Both the position numbers and the translations under genes were made by a program. Below, piece by piece: positions 17,100 through 27,987 of a DNA stretch of 64,000 bases (the first letter of the stretch is position 1; each line of letters opens with the position of its first letter). This stretch comes from Bacteroidaceae bacterium (GTDB lineage: Bacteria > Bacteroidota > Bacteroidia > Bacteroidales > Bacteroidaceae). Below the pieces are notes generated by a model. It saw only the letters and a program-made list of their open reading frames with translations. It was not told the origin of the DNA and made no database searches. The stretch spans positions 1-64,000 of the forward strand of contig JAFUAH010000025.1 in the NCBI GenBank assembly GCA_017464345.1, given 5' to 3'.

Positions 17100-20000
17100 A
17101 TGAAAAACCGTTTAAGCAAACTGAGTAGGAAGGCATACTTCATGCTGCTCCTACTGGCGGTCAGCGGCATTTCGACATCATGCAAGGACGAGTACACGCT
17201 GGACGACGAAAAGCCCACGTGGCTCAGCAGCAGCATCTATGACAAGTTGCAGGGGTACGGAAACTTCTCCTACTACATCAAGTTGCTCAGCGACCCTGAC
17301 GTCCAGCCCCGGAATGCCCGCTCCTTCACCGATGTGCTTTCAAGAACTGGTTCGAAGACTGTGTTCGCAGCCAACGACGAGGCTTGGGAGGAGTTCTTCA
17401 AGAAGAATGCACTCAGAGCCGAGACAGACCCTTGGCACAATGCAACCTCCTATGAGAACCTGACGCTCAACCAGAAGAAGTTGCTCATCCACACGAGTAT
17501 GCTCAACAATGCCATCGTCATGGAGAATCTCTCGGCCAGCACGTCCGACATCTCTTCGCGAGGCGATTTCATGCGACGCTACACCGACGTGGAGCTCACC
17601 GACAGCATCACCTACGTAGACGGCAACTCGCTGCCCACCAACTACAACGTGGGCAATGAAGAAAAGGACTACTGGGCACGCTTCCGCAAGGAAAACGGCG
17701 GCAACGGTGTCTACCTCGTCACCGATGCCTCCTCCTCCATGATGGTGCACTTCACCAACGAGCACATGGTCAAGTGGAACGTCACAGACGACGACTTTGC
17801 CAAGTTCATGGGCACGCCACGCACCACCAGCGACGTACACATCTACGATGCCAAGCTGCTGGAGAAAGACCAGGTGGCAGAAAACGGATACATCAACATC
17901 ACGGAGAAGGTGATGGCCCCCCTGCCCAACATGGCTGAGGCCATCCGCACCAACGGACAGACCTATATCTTCAGCCACATGCTGGACCGCTGGAGTGCCC
18001 CCTTCTATAATGACGAGGTGACCAAGGCCTACGAGGACCTCATGCAGGCACGCGGCATCACCTGGACCGACTCCATCTTCAGCAAGCGCTATTTTTCGGA
18101 GAACAGTTACAACCATCTGACCTTGGCCAATGACCCGGACGGACAGTTGTTCAAAGACGCCCGTAGTACAAAAGTGCTGCTCAAGTTCGACCCGGGATGG
18201 AATGCCTACGTCGGCGACGACGACCGCTGGAACAGATCGCGCACCACGGCTCCCCAGTACGACATGGCCGCCATGTACGTCCCCAACGACGAAGCCTTGC
18301 GCAAGTACTTCTCCGAGGGTGGTGGCGGATGGAACCTCATCAAGACCTTCTACCTGAACGAGGGCACACCCGAGGAAATACCCTACCAGGCCCCCACCAA
18401 CAACGAAGAACTCTTCCGCCAGATAGACCAGATACCCATCTCCGTGCTGAACTCGCTCATCAACGTCATCATGTTCAAGAGTTTCGTCGGCTCCGTCCCC
18501 AGCAAGATGACCGACCAGACAGACGATGCCAACGAGCAGCTCTTCTATCCGGAGGACGTCGATCACATCAAGCAAACCGTACTGGCCAACAATGGTATGG
18601 TCTACATCATGGACAAGGTTTACGGCCCTGCCGACTACACCTCCGTGGCCGCACCTGCCTATATCACCAACACCAACAAGGTCATGAACTGGGCCATCTA
18701 CAATGGTTCCGAAAAGGGCAAGACCGACTACATGGGTCTGAACTACTACGCCTACCTGAAGGCCATGCAGAGCCGCTTTGTGCTCTTCCTCCCCAGCGAC
18801 GAAGGTATGCAATATTACTACGACCCCGTCAGCTTCCCCAGCACGAAGAGCCGTATGCTCAACCTCACTTACCGCAACGCTTCTTTCCCCATCAGCTACA
18901 GGGTCTATTCATATAATGCCGGCACCGGAACACTGGGAGCCAGCTATTCTGCCGAGAACATGACCAGCAGCGAAATTGTGAACCGCCTGAAGGACATTCT
19001 CGAGAGCCACACCATCGTGCTCGACGGTGTCGATGAAATAGATTCGGGCAAAGATGAATACTATGTCACCAAGAACGGTTCCGGCGTCAAGGTTTCCCGC
19101 GAGGATGGCAAGGTCGTGAAGGTGCAGGGCGGTTTCCAGATTGAAAACGAGGAACGTGGCATCGAAGGCACTATCAGCGATGCCAACCGTGGTGCATACA
19201 CCGAACTACGCGGTCTGCAGAACAACAACGTCACCGACGAGCAGAACATGGCCAACGGTACCACATACATTCTGGACAGCCCCATCATTCCGGCCAGTCG
19301 CAGCGTCTACAGCCGTTTGTCCAACGACGGTAAGTTCGACAGCGACACCTACAACGCCTTCTGTGACTTGTGTATGGTGGACGAAGCCGTCATTCGTGGT
19401 TGTGGACTAGTGGACGAATTAAACCTGACCTCAGAGGAGGAAGAGACAGAAGTGAAGAAGTATTCAGTCTTCCACAACGGTTCCTCCACCGTACGCAAGA
19501 AGCCCAGTCTGACCCCGGATTACTACATCCAGTTCTTCAATAACTACCGCTACACCATCTTCATCCCCACGGACGATGCCATCGCCACGGCTGTCTCCAA
19601 GGGACTGCCCACGTGGGAGGAGATACGTGCCGACTACAAGGATATGGAAACCGTGGTTCACGAGCTGGACTCGCTGCGCACCGTAGTGGAAAAGAACGAA
19701 CAGGACGGCGAGACTCCCAAGACCGAGGATCTCAGTCGCATCAACGAGCTCTTCCCCATCGCACAGGCAGACAGCCTTCTGCTGAAGACAAAGGTGACCT
19801 ATCTCATCAACTTCGTACGCTACCACTTTGTGGACAACAGCGTTTTCGTGGACAAGAGCACACTGCCAGCAGCTGACTACGTGACTGCCAGCTACGACAA
19901 CACGAAGGGCCTCTTCTGCAAGGTGAACATGCAACGCCCCTCCAGCGACATGTTGCAAGTCAAGGACGACAACGGCGGTGACTGGCTCACCGTCAGCGGC

Positions 20001-20216
20001 AAGTACAATGTCATGGCGCGTGACCTGACCTGCTCCAAGACACCCACCAACGAGACCACCATGAATGGTATCACCATCGACGGTTCCAGTTTCGCCGTCA
20101 TCCACCAGCTGCCCGGCGTGCTCAATCACACCGAACTGGTGAACGGACGCTACGACTCGGCATGGTCTTCGGTGAGCAACGCCAAGAAATACCTCAAACG
20201 ATTCGCCATCCACTAA
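17100..20216 (+). CDS. Large surface lipoprotein with about four FAS1 (fasciclin-like) domains
   Basis: The N-terminus is a lipoprotein signal (lipobox SGISTSC, Cys about 28) followed by acidic residues (CKDEY), the type of export signal that directs Bacteroidetes lipoproteins to the surface. Four FAS1-type strand motifs recur along 1038 residues: TVFAANDEAWEEF (about 86), AMYVPNDEAL (about 391), VLFLPSDEGMQ (about 560) and TIFIPTDDAI (about 820). FAS1 domains generally mediate adhesion or ligand binding; none of this is enzymatic. It is the first gene of the SusCD unit and lies 15 bp before SusC. Its place suggests an accessory glycan-binding protein, but that role is inferred from context. 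Confidence 0.8.
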   Translation: MKNRLSKLSRKAYFMLLLLAVSGISTSCKDEYTLDDEKPTWLSSSIYDKLQGYGNFSYYIKLLSDPDVQPRNARSFTDVLSRTGSKTVFAANDEAWEEFFKKNALRAETDPWHNATSYENLTLNQKKLLIHTSMLNNAIVMENLSASTSDISSRGDFMRRYTDVELTDSITYVDGNSLPTNYNVGNEEKDYWARFRKENGGNGVYLVTDASSSMMVHFTNEHMVKWNVTDDDFAKFMGTPRTTSDVHIYDAKLLEKDQVAENGYINITEKVMAPLPNMAEAIRTNGQTYIFSHMLDRWSAPFYNDEVTKAYEDLMQARGITWTDSIFSKRYFSENSYNHLTLANDPDGQLFKDARSTKVLLKFDPGWNAYVGDDDRWNRSRTTAPQYDMAAMYVPNDEALRKYFSEGGGGWNLIKTFYLNEGTPEEIPYQAPTNNEELFRQIDQIPISVLNSLINVIMFKSFVGSVPSKMTDQTDDANEQLFYPEDVDHIKQTVLANNGMVYIMDKVYGPADYTSVAAPAYITNTNKVMNWAIYNGSEKGKTDYMGLNYYAYLKAMQSRFVLFLPSDEGMQYYYDPVSFPSTKSRMLNLTYRNASFPISYRVYSYNAGTGTLGASYSAENMTSSEIVNRLKDILESHTIVLDGVDEIDSGKDEYYVTKNGSGVKVSREDGKVVKVQGGFQIENEERGIEGTISDANRGAYTELRGLQNNNVTDEQNMANGTTYILDSPIIPASRSVYSRLSNDGKFDSDTYNAFCDLCMVDEAVIRGCGLVDELNLTSEEEETEVKKYSVFHNGSSTVRKKPSLTPDYYIQFFNNYRYTIFIPTDDAIATAVSKGLPTWEEIRADYKDMETVVHELDSLRTVVEKNEQDGETPKTEDLSRINELFPIAQADSLLLKTKVTYLINFVRYHFVDNSVFVDKSTLPAADYVTASYDNTKGLFCKVNMQRPSSDMLQVKDDNGGDWLTVSGKYNVMARDLTCSKTPTNETTMNGITIDGSSFAVIHQLPGVLNHTELVNGRYDSAWSSVSNAKKYLKRFAIH

Positions 20217-20231
20217 AAACCGCGAAACACC

Positions 20232-23200
20232 ATGAATAAATATATTAAGACCATAATGCTCTGGGCAGTCGTGCTGTTCACACTGCCTGTCAGCGCACAG
20301 ATAAGCCGCATCAGCGGTACTGTATCTGACGAGTTCGGCGGCATTCCTGGCATTCAGATCAAGGAGCTGGATTCAAACAACCGTATCGTCAGCAGTGCCA
20401 TCTCTGATGCCAATGGTAACTTCACCATGACCGTGAAGAGCCAGAAGAACAAACTCGTCTTCCACGGCATGGGCTACACCGACAAGACCTACCCCATCAA
20501 CAAGAGCGTCTACAAGGTGAACATGACCGAGTCCGTGAAGGAGATGAAGGTGGTCAATGTCGTGGCCAAAAAGAAGGCTGCCACCACAGGTCTCGACATT
20601 CCACAACGCGAGTATGCAGGTGCCGTCTCCAGCATGAAGATGGACGACCTCGAGGGTTTGGCCTTCGAGTCTGTGGACCAGGCTCTGCAAGGTCAGATTG
20701 CCGGTCTCGACATCGTAGCCAATTCCGGTAACCTCGGTTCTGGTACGACCATGCGCCTCCGTGGTACCACCACCATCAACGGAAACGCTCAGCCTCTGAT
20801 TGTCGTCAATGACCACATCTTTGAACTCCCCGAGGATGCACAGACCATCAACTTCGAAGATATGGACAACGAGGAGCAGTTCTCCACCCTGCTGAACGTC
20901 AATACCGAGGACATCGAGAGCATCACCGTACTGAAGGATGCCGCCTCTGCTGCCAAGTGGGGTGTGCAGGGCTCCAACGGTGTCATTGAGATTAAGCTCC
21001 GCCGTGGTCGCCGTGGCCCCACGCAGGTGAATTTCTCTTACAAGTTCAACGGCACTTGGCAGCCCGACGGCTACAAGATGCTCGACGGCGACGGCTACAC
21101 CATGATGCAGAAGGAAGCCTTCTTCAACCCGACTCAGCTCTCCAACAGCATTCTGGAGTTGGACTACAACCAGAACTATCCCTACATCTACAATCACTAC
21201 ACCCACAACACCGACTGGCTCGATGCCGTGAAACAGTTCGGTAAGGAGCACCGCTACTACATCAACCTCACCGGTGGTGGCGAGAAGGCCACTTTCCGCA
21301 TCGGTGCTGGTTACAACAAGGCCACAGGCTCCATCATCGGTCAGAAGATGGATCAGTTCACCGAGAGCACCACATTGGATTATAACGTCAGCGACCGCAT
21401 CCAGTTCCGTGCAACCGTGAACATGACTTTCACCAACAACCATAAGAACTACGGCAACGACATCCTCAACCGCGCCTATAATGCCATGCCCAACATGAGT
21501 ATCTACGAATACGACGCGCAGGGCAACGCCACGGGCAACTACTTCAACATGCTGCCTTTGGCTGCCAACTGGGGACACTCTTCAACCACCGGTTCGACCA
21601 ACAACGGCCGTTACACTTCGTGGGAACTGCGCCAGATGTTCACCAATGGCAACCCCGTGGCACGTGCCAACGATGCTTGGTGGCTGATGAAGCAGTACAA
21701 TCTGACCCCGCAGTTCGATGTCACCTACAAGCTCTGGGGCAAGGACAACGACCAGCATCGTCTGGACTATGTCGGCGACGTTCAGCTGAACATCTACAAC
21801 ACCAGTGACGACACCTATTGTCCCAGCGAACTGAAGACTATGCCATGGGTTTGGGGCGGTGACAACAATGCCAGCCTCACCAGTAACGAGCGTAATGCCG
21901 TCACCAACAAAGAATACAAATCGTTGGAGTTCACCACACGTCACGAATTGCGCTACTATTCACATTTCAAGAACACCGACCACTCGCTCTCCGGTCTGGC
22001 CCGCTTCGAGATGGCTACAGGTAGCAGTTCCACCCAGAATCTGGGTCTCTGGAACGTACCTGACGGCATCACCGACCCCACAGTCGTAGCCCTCATCGAC
22101 GCAGCCAGTGCCACCAACAACGAATGGCGTCGCCACAGTTTCTTCGAGCAGTTGCACTATTCCTATAAGAGCCGTTATTCCGTAGATGCCAGTCTCCGCA
22201 CCGACGGTCGCACAGACTTCGGTCGTGCCCACAAGTACGGCACTTTCCCCTCCTTCGGTGCACGCTGGAACATCAGCGATGAAAAATTCATGGAGAAGAC
22301 CCGCAAGGTCATCAGTATGTTGGCCTTCCGTCCCACATGGGGTATCACGGGTAACACTGGCGGCGCTGGTGGCAACCAGTACAACAAGTATAGTTCTGCC
22401 GGATACTACAACGGACACTCCATCGTACGCCCCGGCAGTCTGGCTCTGCCCAACCTGAAGTGGGAAAAGACCCAGCAGTGGAATCTTGGTTTCAACCTCG
22501 GTCTGCTTGACGACCTGCTGACCTTCGAGTTCGAGGTCTACAACAAAAAGACCACCGACCTGCTCATGAGCGGCCTGCGCATCCCCAGTGCCAACGGTTT
22601 CAGTTCACTGGCCTGGACCAACGACGGCGTCATGCGTAACAAGGGTTGGGAGCTGAACGGTTCTACCGCCAAATTCCTGAAGAAGGGCAAGTTCTCCATG
22701 CGCTTGCGTGGCAACGTCTCTCAGAACTTTAATGAAGTTGAAGAGATGAGCGAACTCCTCCTGCAGGACCTCAATGGTTCCGAGACCTGGAATCCCACCA
22801 ACTTCTCCTATCAAAAGCGTGTGCAGCGCCATAATGCCTTGGGTTCCATCTACGGTCTGCGCTCTTTGGGTGTCTATCGCTATGACTACAACCACAACGG
22901 CTACGACAATACCACATTCAAGGCATACGGCTACGCTGAAGTAGACCAGAACGGCAATCTCTGCCCCAATGCGGACTACGCCCGCCAGTTCGGTACGGGC
23001 TACGATGCAGCCGGCAACCCCATCAACACCGCTGCCGCTGCCGCACGCCGTGGCGAGGACAGTTCCTGCCCCTTGGCTTTCGATGCCAGTGGCAATCTGC
23101 TCACCGATGCCAAGGGCAACCCCTTGCGCATGTACTACTGCTACAGCGAGGGATCGCGTAAGGCCTTCGAGGGCGGTGATGCCATTTATGAGGACATCAA

Positions 23201-23756
23201 TCACGACGGTTCTATCGACCGCTACGACGTAGTCTATCTGGGTAACTCCAACCCCAAACTGTATGGCGGTTTCGGTATAAATCTCTACTACGGTCGCTTC
23301 GAACTGAATGCTTCCTTTAACTTCCGTATGGGTAACCAGATTCTGAATCTGGCCAAGAGCCACTACGAAAGCATGACGGAAATCACCAACCAAAGCTACG
23401 CCACCACATGGCGCTGGCGTAAGAATGGCGACCCGACGACTGACATTCCGCGTGCACTGACCGGTGTGAACAGCTACAAGAGCTACAACTCACTGGTATC
23501 TGATCGTTACGTGGAGGATGGCGACTACCTGCGTTTGCAGTACATTCAGTTGAAGTACAACTTCGACCCCGCCAAACTGAAAAAAATCGGTGTGCGCACG
23601 CTCTACCTCTCCGCTACGGTCAACAATGTCTTCTGCCTGTCCAAGTACACGGGTGTTGATCCCGAAGTCAGCATTGGTGGCTTTGGCATAGCCGTGGACA
23701 ACAGCAAGACTCCGCGTTCGCGTTCATTCACATGCAGTGTTAACTTAGGCTTCTAA
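20232..23756 (+). CDS. SusC/RagA-family TonB-dependent outer-membrane transporter
   Basis: The 1174-residue protein is a 22-strand barrel transporter of the SusC type, driven by TonB and capped by a SusD lipoprotein. After a signal peptide (ending PVSAQ) comes a carboxypeptidase-regulatory-like domain (about 25-105, RISGTVSDEFGGIPG). The plug follows (about 125-260; VDQALQGQIAGLDIV, TMRLRGTTTINGNAQPLIVV) and ends with the SusC hallmark in slightly altered form, ITVLKDAASAAKWGVQGSNG. The barrel has many aromatic strands and ends in an aromatic residue (SVNLGF), as expected for Bam-dependent assembly. It lies 12 bp before its SusD partner. Confidence 0.95.
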   Translation: MNKYIKTIMLWAVVLFTLPVSAQISRISGTVSDEFGGIPGIQIKELDSNNRIVSSAISDANGNFTMTVKSQKNKLVFHGMGYTDKTYPINKSVYKVNMTESVKEMKVVNVVAKKKAATTGLDIPQREYAGAVSSMKMDDLEGLAFESVDQALQGQIAGLDIVANSGNLGSGTTMRLRGTTTINGNAQPLIVVNDHIFELPEDAQTINFEDMDNEEQFSTLLNVNTEDIESITVLKDAASAAKWGVQGSNGVIEIKLRRGRRGPTQVNFSYKFNGTWQPDGYKMLDGDGYTMMQKEAFFNPTQLSNSILELDYNQNYPYIYNHYTHNTDWLDAVKQFGKEHRYYINLTGGGEKATFRIGAGYNKATGSIIGQKMDQFTESTTLDYNVSDRIQFRATVNMTFTNNHKNYGNDILNRAYNAMPNMSIYEYDAQGNATGNYFNMLPLAANWGHSSTTGSTNNGRYTSWELRQMFTNGNPVARANDAWWLMKQYNLTPQFDVTYKLWGKDNDQHRLDYVGDVQLNIYNTSDDTYCPSELKTMPWVWGGDNNASLTSNERNAVTNKEYKSLEFTTRHELRYYSHFKNTDHSLSGLARFEMATGSSSTQNLGLWNVPDGITDPTVVALIDAASATNNEWRRHSFFEQLHYSYKSRYSVDASLRTDGRTDFGRAHKYGTFPSFGARWNISDEKFMEKTRKVISMLAFRPTWGITGNTGGAGGNQYNKYSSAGYYNGHSIVRPGSLALPNLKWEKTQQWNLGFNLGLLDDLLTFEFEVYNKKTTDLLMSGLRIPSANGFSSLAWTNDGVMRNKGWELNGSTAKFLKKGKFSMRLRGNVSQNFNEVEEMSELLLQDLNGSETWNPTNFSYQKRVQRHNALGSIYGLRSLGVYRYDYNHNGYDNTTFKAYGYAEVDQNGNLCPNADYARQFGTGYDAAGNPINTAAAAARRGEDSSCPLAFDASGNLLTDAKGNPLRMYYCYSEGSRKAFEGGDAIYEDINHDGSIDRYDVVYLGNSNPKLYGGFGINLYYGRFELNASFNFRMGNQILNLAKSHYESMTEITNQSYATTWRWRKNGDPTTDIPRALTGVNSYKSYNSLVSDRYVEDGDYLRLQYIQLKYNFDPAKLKKIGVRTLYLSATVNNVFCLSKYTGVDPEVSIGGFGIAVDNSKTPRSRSFTCSVNLGF

Positions 23757-23768
23757 TATCTTGGCACT

Positions 23769-25697
23769 ATGAAAACATACAATAAACCCATAAAGATGGC
23801 CCTCCTGTTGGGCACTGTGGCCTGGACGCTGTCCTCGTGCCAAGACTGGCTGACCATCTATCCCCAGAACCAGATTGTAGAAGAAAACTTCTGGGAAGAC
23901 AAGAGCGACCTGGAGGGTGTGCGCTATGCAGCCTATCAGCAGATGTGCAACACCATGCAGACGTTAGCCCTTTGGGGTGACCTCCGGTCCGACTCCTACA
24001 AGTTAAACAGCACCGACCGCACCGACGACGGCACCGTCGAACTCTACCAAGAGATACGCGAGGGCCGCATCGAGCGTGACTCTGCCAGCACTTACTTCGA
24101 GTGGACTGGAATCTATCAGACCATCAACTATTGTAACAAAGTCCTTCAGCACGGTCCCGAAGTGCTGGCACGCGACAAGCAGTTCACCACTGCCGAGTGG
24201 TTGCAGATGAAGGCTGAAATCACCGGCCTGCGTGCCCTTAACTACTTCTATCTGATTCGTGCCTTCAAGGATGTACCCTATTCCACGAAAGTCGTCAATA
24301 ACGATTCCGAGGTGATGTACTTTGGTGCCACCAACCAGTTGGTGGTACTCGACTCCCTGATAGCCGATGTGGAGAGCGTGAAAAGCCAGGCTCGCAATCG
24401 TTTCGGCAAGACTGCCGACACCAAGGGCCTTATCACCAATGCCGCCCTCTATGCCTTACTCAGCGATATGTATCTCTGGCGTGCCTCCCTTCACGAAGGG
24501 CGCTACGGCAAGACGGCCACAGACACCGTCTACATCACCAATGTGGCAACAAATGACAGCAACTACGTCGTACACACCGTAGAGGGTGACTACAAACTGG
24601 CCATTAAGTATGCCGACGATGCCATGGAATATCTTGACAAACAGAATGACCGTAGCAGTCTCAGTTTCGGTTCCACCACCTATGAGATGCTCACCTATGG
24701 TTTGAACCATGTGCGTCTCTACAAGAATCAGTTCACAGGCTTTGCCAACGGTAACACACCAGACCTCATCGCCTATGAACAGATATTCGGTGGCAACAGC
24801 GAGGAAGGCATCTTCGAACTGCAGTTCAGCACCGACGAAAAACGCGAACACAGCCTCAATGGCGGTTCTGACAATCCTGGTGGCCCTTGGGGCAACTCCA
24901 ACTACACTCACCTGACGGTCAGTGATGCAGCCTTGAAAAAGATTTACGAAAGCGCTTCCGACGATCGCCCACGCGATAGTCGCTTGTGGTTCTCAGCATG
25001 GAATCAACTGGTGGGTCAGTCACAGGCCTCCGCAGACTGGTATTGCTTCAAGTGGAGCAACACTTCACGCACTTCCGACAACCGCTTTCAGCTGGCTGTT
25101 CAGAGCGACCGTAAGTGTCAGTCTATGAAAGTCAAGTTTGTAGGTTCAAAAGAAAGCAACTGGATCGTCTATCGCCTTAGTGATGTGATGCTGCAAAAGG
25201 CAGAAGCCCTGGCTGCCATTGGCCAGAACACAGAAGCTCTGAAGTACGTAAATGCCTTGCATCGTCGCTGGTTCTGCAATGACGCTGCAACCAATGAACA
25301 GCCCGACGAGAACCTTAGCAGCACCCTGGGCAACGCACCATCTGCAGCAAATGCTGAAATCGCCGTCCTCAACGAACGCCAACTGGAGTTCTTGGGCGAA
25401 GGCAAACGCTGGTTCGACCTCGTGCGCTATGCCGAACGCCATGCCGGTGGACAGGATGATACAAAAGATCCACGCGAATGGACCGAAGAGAATCCCGTCG
25501 GCAATGGATTGGCAGGTGTCAAGGACATGGTGAATACTTTGATGGAGGGCGAGTTCAGCAAACAGATGTGCACCCAGCTCATCAACCGCTTCAAGAATCG
25601 CTATGGTCTTTACAATCTGATTTACTATAAGGAAATCCAGGCCGGTGGCGGCAAGTTGGAGCAAAATCCAGTCTGGAACAAATCTATGTACGACTAA
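23769..25697 (+). CDS. SusD/RagB-family outer-membrane lipoprotein
   Basis: This 642-residue lipoprotein should form the hinged lid over the preceding SusC and bind the incoming oligosaccharide. The lipobox is TLSSC (Cys about 24), followed by QDWLTIYPQNQIVEENFW, the typical SusD N-terminal motif. The helical TPR-like scaffold includes LRALNYFYLIRAFKDVPYST, and the C-terminal region has NERQLEFLGEGKRWFDLVRYAER, a near-universal SusD signature. It is somewhat longer than the usual 500-600 residues. Confidence 0.95.
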   Translation: MKTYNKPIKMALLLGTVAWTLSSCQDWLTIYPQNQIVEENFWEDKSDLEGVRYAAYQQMCNTMQTLALWGDLRSDSYKLNSTDRTDDGTVELYQEIREGRIERDSASTYFEWTGIYQTINYCNKVLQHGPEVLARDKQFTTAEWLQMKAEITGLRALNYFYLIRAFKDVPYSTKVVNNDSEVMYFGATNQLVVLDSLIADVESVKSQARNRFGKTADTKGLITNAALYALLSDMYLWRASLHEGRYGKTATDTVYITNVATNDSNYVVHTVEGDYKLAIKYADDAMEYLDKQNDRSSLSFGSTTYEMLTYGLNHVRLYKNQFTGFANGNTPDLIAYEQIFGGNSEEGIFELQFSTDEKREHSLNGGSDNPGGPWGNSNYTHLTVSDAALKKIYESASDDRPRDSRLWFSAWNQLVGQSQASADWYCFKWSNTSRTSDNRFQLAVQSDRKCQSMKVKFVGSKESNWIVYRLSDVMLQKAEALAAIGQNTEALKYVNALHRRWFCNDAATNEQPDENLSSTLGNAPSAANAEIAVLNERQLEFLGEGKRWFDLVRYAERHAGGQDDTKDPREWTEENPVGNGLAGVKDMVNTLMEGEFSKQMCTQLINRFKNRYGLYNLIYYKEIQAGGGKLEQNPVWNKSMYD

Positions 25698-25717
25698 CCT
25701 AATAAAGGAGAAAGCGT

Positions 25718-27958
25718 ATGAGTAAGTATAAAATCAATAGGAACCTCACACTCCTGGTCGTGACGGTGCTCTCCTTGGGGCTGACCCAGAGTTGTAAGGA
25801 GGACATCGATATGTCCAATCAGTACACCTTCACGGAGTATACGATTTCCAGTTACCTCCAGGAACACAAGGACACCTATAGCGAATATCTCAACCTGCTG
25901 GAAGAGGTGCACGTCAGTTCACGCTCCGAGTCTTCGGTACTGCAGTTGCTGACGGCACGTGGCAAGTACACGGTATTTGCCCCTACCAACCAGGCTATTA
26001 TGAACTATCTGGACACGCTCTACACTAAGGGCATCATTTCCGCCCCTTCATGGGACGGCTTCGATGCCCATACTCTGGACTCCATTCAGAAGATTATTGT
26101 CTACAACAGTATTATCGACGGGACGAAGGATGACATAGAACCCTATCAGACCAGTGCGTTCAATGACAACGAAGAACTGGGTATTGCCTCTATGAATGAC
26201 CGCAAGCTGCGTCCCGTCTATGGCAACAACCCCGATAGTATTTTCATTAATGCCACGATTAAGATTCCCGACAGCATCGTGGTGGATGGTGTAAAGAAGA
26301 AAAACGACAATGAGGAGCGCCAGATTATCGGCGGCTATGTTGTGGACTTGAAGAACCGCGACATCTACACGGCTAATGGCTACATCCACCAGATGCGCGA
26401 CGTCATCGCCCCCAGCAACGAGACATTGGCCGATCTGCTGCAAAGCTACATTGACGAAAATGTGGGCGACTACATCGTCATGGCTAAAATGGTGCAGGCC
26501 ACCGGACTTACGGATACCCTATCGAAGGTGAAGGACGAGGTCTACGAAAACCTCAAGCAAACCGAAGACCCGCGTCTCGATAAATTGCCTAATTTCAACG
26601 AAGACGACAACGCTAAGGGTGGCAACGGATTCCTGCCCGAACACCGTTACTACGGCTACACCATGTTTGCAGAGCCTGATGATTTTTGGCGCACGGAACT
26701 GGGTAAGGAACCCAAAGACATCTCCCCTGCCGACATCCAGGCATGGGTCGTAAGTAAGGGTTTCTATCCCGAGGCTAAAAACAACACGAGTTACAAGGAC
26801 GAGGACAATGCTCTGAATATGTTCCTCACCTATCATCTGTTGCCCATGCGCCTACCGTCCAACAAGTTGGTCATCCACTATAATGAACGTGGGTACAACT
26901 ACAAGACATCTACGGCTCCCACCGTCCCAACCTATGAAATTTACACCACCATGGGTAAGCGCCGACTGATAAAACTTTATCAGGCCGGGGCACGCTTCTC
27001 CGCAGACGGAGAAAGCAAGATTTACATTAACCGCTTCCCCGAACTGAACAATGGACGCCATGAAGACTACTCAGAGAAAAGTGGATGGGAAACGCCGGAG
27101 ACCGAGGGTATCGTAGTAGGCACAGAGAGCGCCACCAACCTGCTCAACGCCATCATCTATCCTATCAACAAAGTGCTGGTCTATGATGAGGCGACGCGTG
27201 AGAACCTGCAAAAACAGCGCATCCGCTTCGACCTTACCTCCATGTGCCCCGAGTTCATGAACAACGATCTGCGTGCTAATCGCGAGGTATTGCTCTACAC
27301 AGGTATGCCAGCCGATGAAAACTACAAGTATCTGGACAACATCGAACTGCGCAAGGGCACTAATTTCTACTATCTGAGTGGATTGGGTAAGAATTGGCTA
27401 AACTGGCAGGGCGACGAATTCAATATTCGTGGCAAATATGAGGTCATTTTCACATTGCCTCCTGTCCCCAAAGCTGGAACTTACGAAATTCGCTTCGCTG
27501 TACAGTCCAATAGTAACAAGCGTAGCATGTGTCAGGTCTACTTCGGTAAGAACAAGAGCAATCTGCCCGCCATGGGTCTGCCCCTCGACCTGCGCCAGGC
27601 TGGTACTTATCGTGCACTGGCCAGTGGAAATGTGACTTCAGCCCTCGTCGGATGGGAAAAAGACACCGACGACGACGATGACTACAATGCCGAGGTAGAC
27701 AAAAAGATGCGTAACAATGACTTCATGAAGGGCCCGGCCATCTATGCCGGCACCCCAGGTGGCAGTAATTACGCCCGCTCCAACGAGCAGAACCTGCGCC
27801 GCATCATTGTCCGCGAGTACATGCAGCCCGATGTTGTGTATTATCTCAAATTCAAGAGTGTACTCGACGACGATATGAAGGAATTCTACATGGACTACTT
27901 CGAATATTGTGCAAAGGAGGTATACGACAATCCGATGACTCCGGAAGACATTTGGTAA
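25718..27958 (+). CDS. FAS1-domain surface lipoprotein
   Basis: The protein (746 residues) has a lipobox TQSC followed by KEDIDM, an acidic surface-export signal. A FAS1 domain occupies about residues 40-240, with the clear motif KYTVFAPTNQAIMNYLD at about 84. A second FAS1-like stretch, with little of the motif left, may run to about 450. The C-terminal part (about 500-740) is beta-rich (AGTYEIRFAVQSNSNKRSM) and could be a jelly-roll, ligand-binding module. Located 20 bp after SusD and 29 bp before the next lipoprotein, it occupies the place where SusE/SusF-like proteins often lie. Confidence 0.75.
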   Translation: MSKYKINRNLTLLVVTVLSLGLTQSCKEDIDMSNQYTFTEYTISSYLQEHKDTYSEYLNLLEEVHVSSRSESSVLQLLTARGKYTVFAPTNQAIMNYLDTLYTKGIISAPSWDGFDAHTLDSIQKIIVYNSIIDGTKDDIEPYQTSAFNDNEELGIASMNDRKLRPVYGNNPDSIFINATIKIPDSIVVDGVKKKNDNEERQIIGGYVVDLKNRDIYTANGYIHQMRDVIAPSNETLADLLQSYIDENVGDYIVMAKMVQATGLTDTLSKVKDEVYENLKQTEDPRLDKLPNFNEDDNAKGGNGFLPEHRYYGYTMFAEPDDFWRTELGKEPKDISPADIQAWVVSKGFYPEAKNNTSYKDEDNALNMFLTYHLLPMRLPSNKLVIHYNERGYNYKTSTAPTVPTYEIYTTMGKRRLIKLYQAGARFSADGESKIYINRFPELNNGRHEDYSEKSGWETPETEGIVVGTESATNLLNAIIYPINKVLVYDEATRENLQKQRIRFDLTSMCPEFMNNDLRANREVLLYTGMPADENYKYLDNIELRKGTNFYYLSGLGKNWLNWQGDEFNIRGKYEVIFTLPPVPKAGTYEIRFAVQSNSNKRSMCQVYFGKNKSNLPAMGLPLDLRQAGTYRALASGNVTSALVGWEKDTDDDDDYNAEVDKKMRNNDFMKGPAIYAGTPGGSNYARSNEQNLRRIIVREYMQPDVVYYLKFKSVLDDDMKEFYMDYFEYCAKEVYDNPMTPEDIW

Positions 27959-27987
27959 ACTTCGTTCAATAGATAACAGATAATGAT

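Noticed and set aside
17340..18812. Long open frame on the minus strand opposite the four-FAS1 gene (490 codons)
   Set aside because: The + strand carries a clear lipoprotein signal and FAS1 motifs; the opposite frame is a by-product of G/C-rich codon use.
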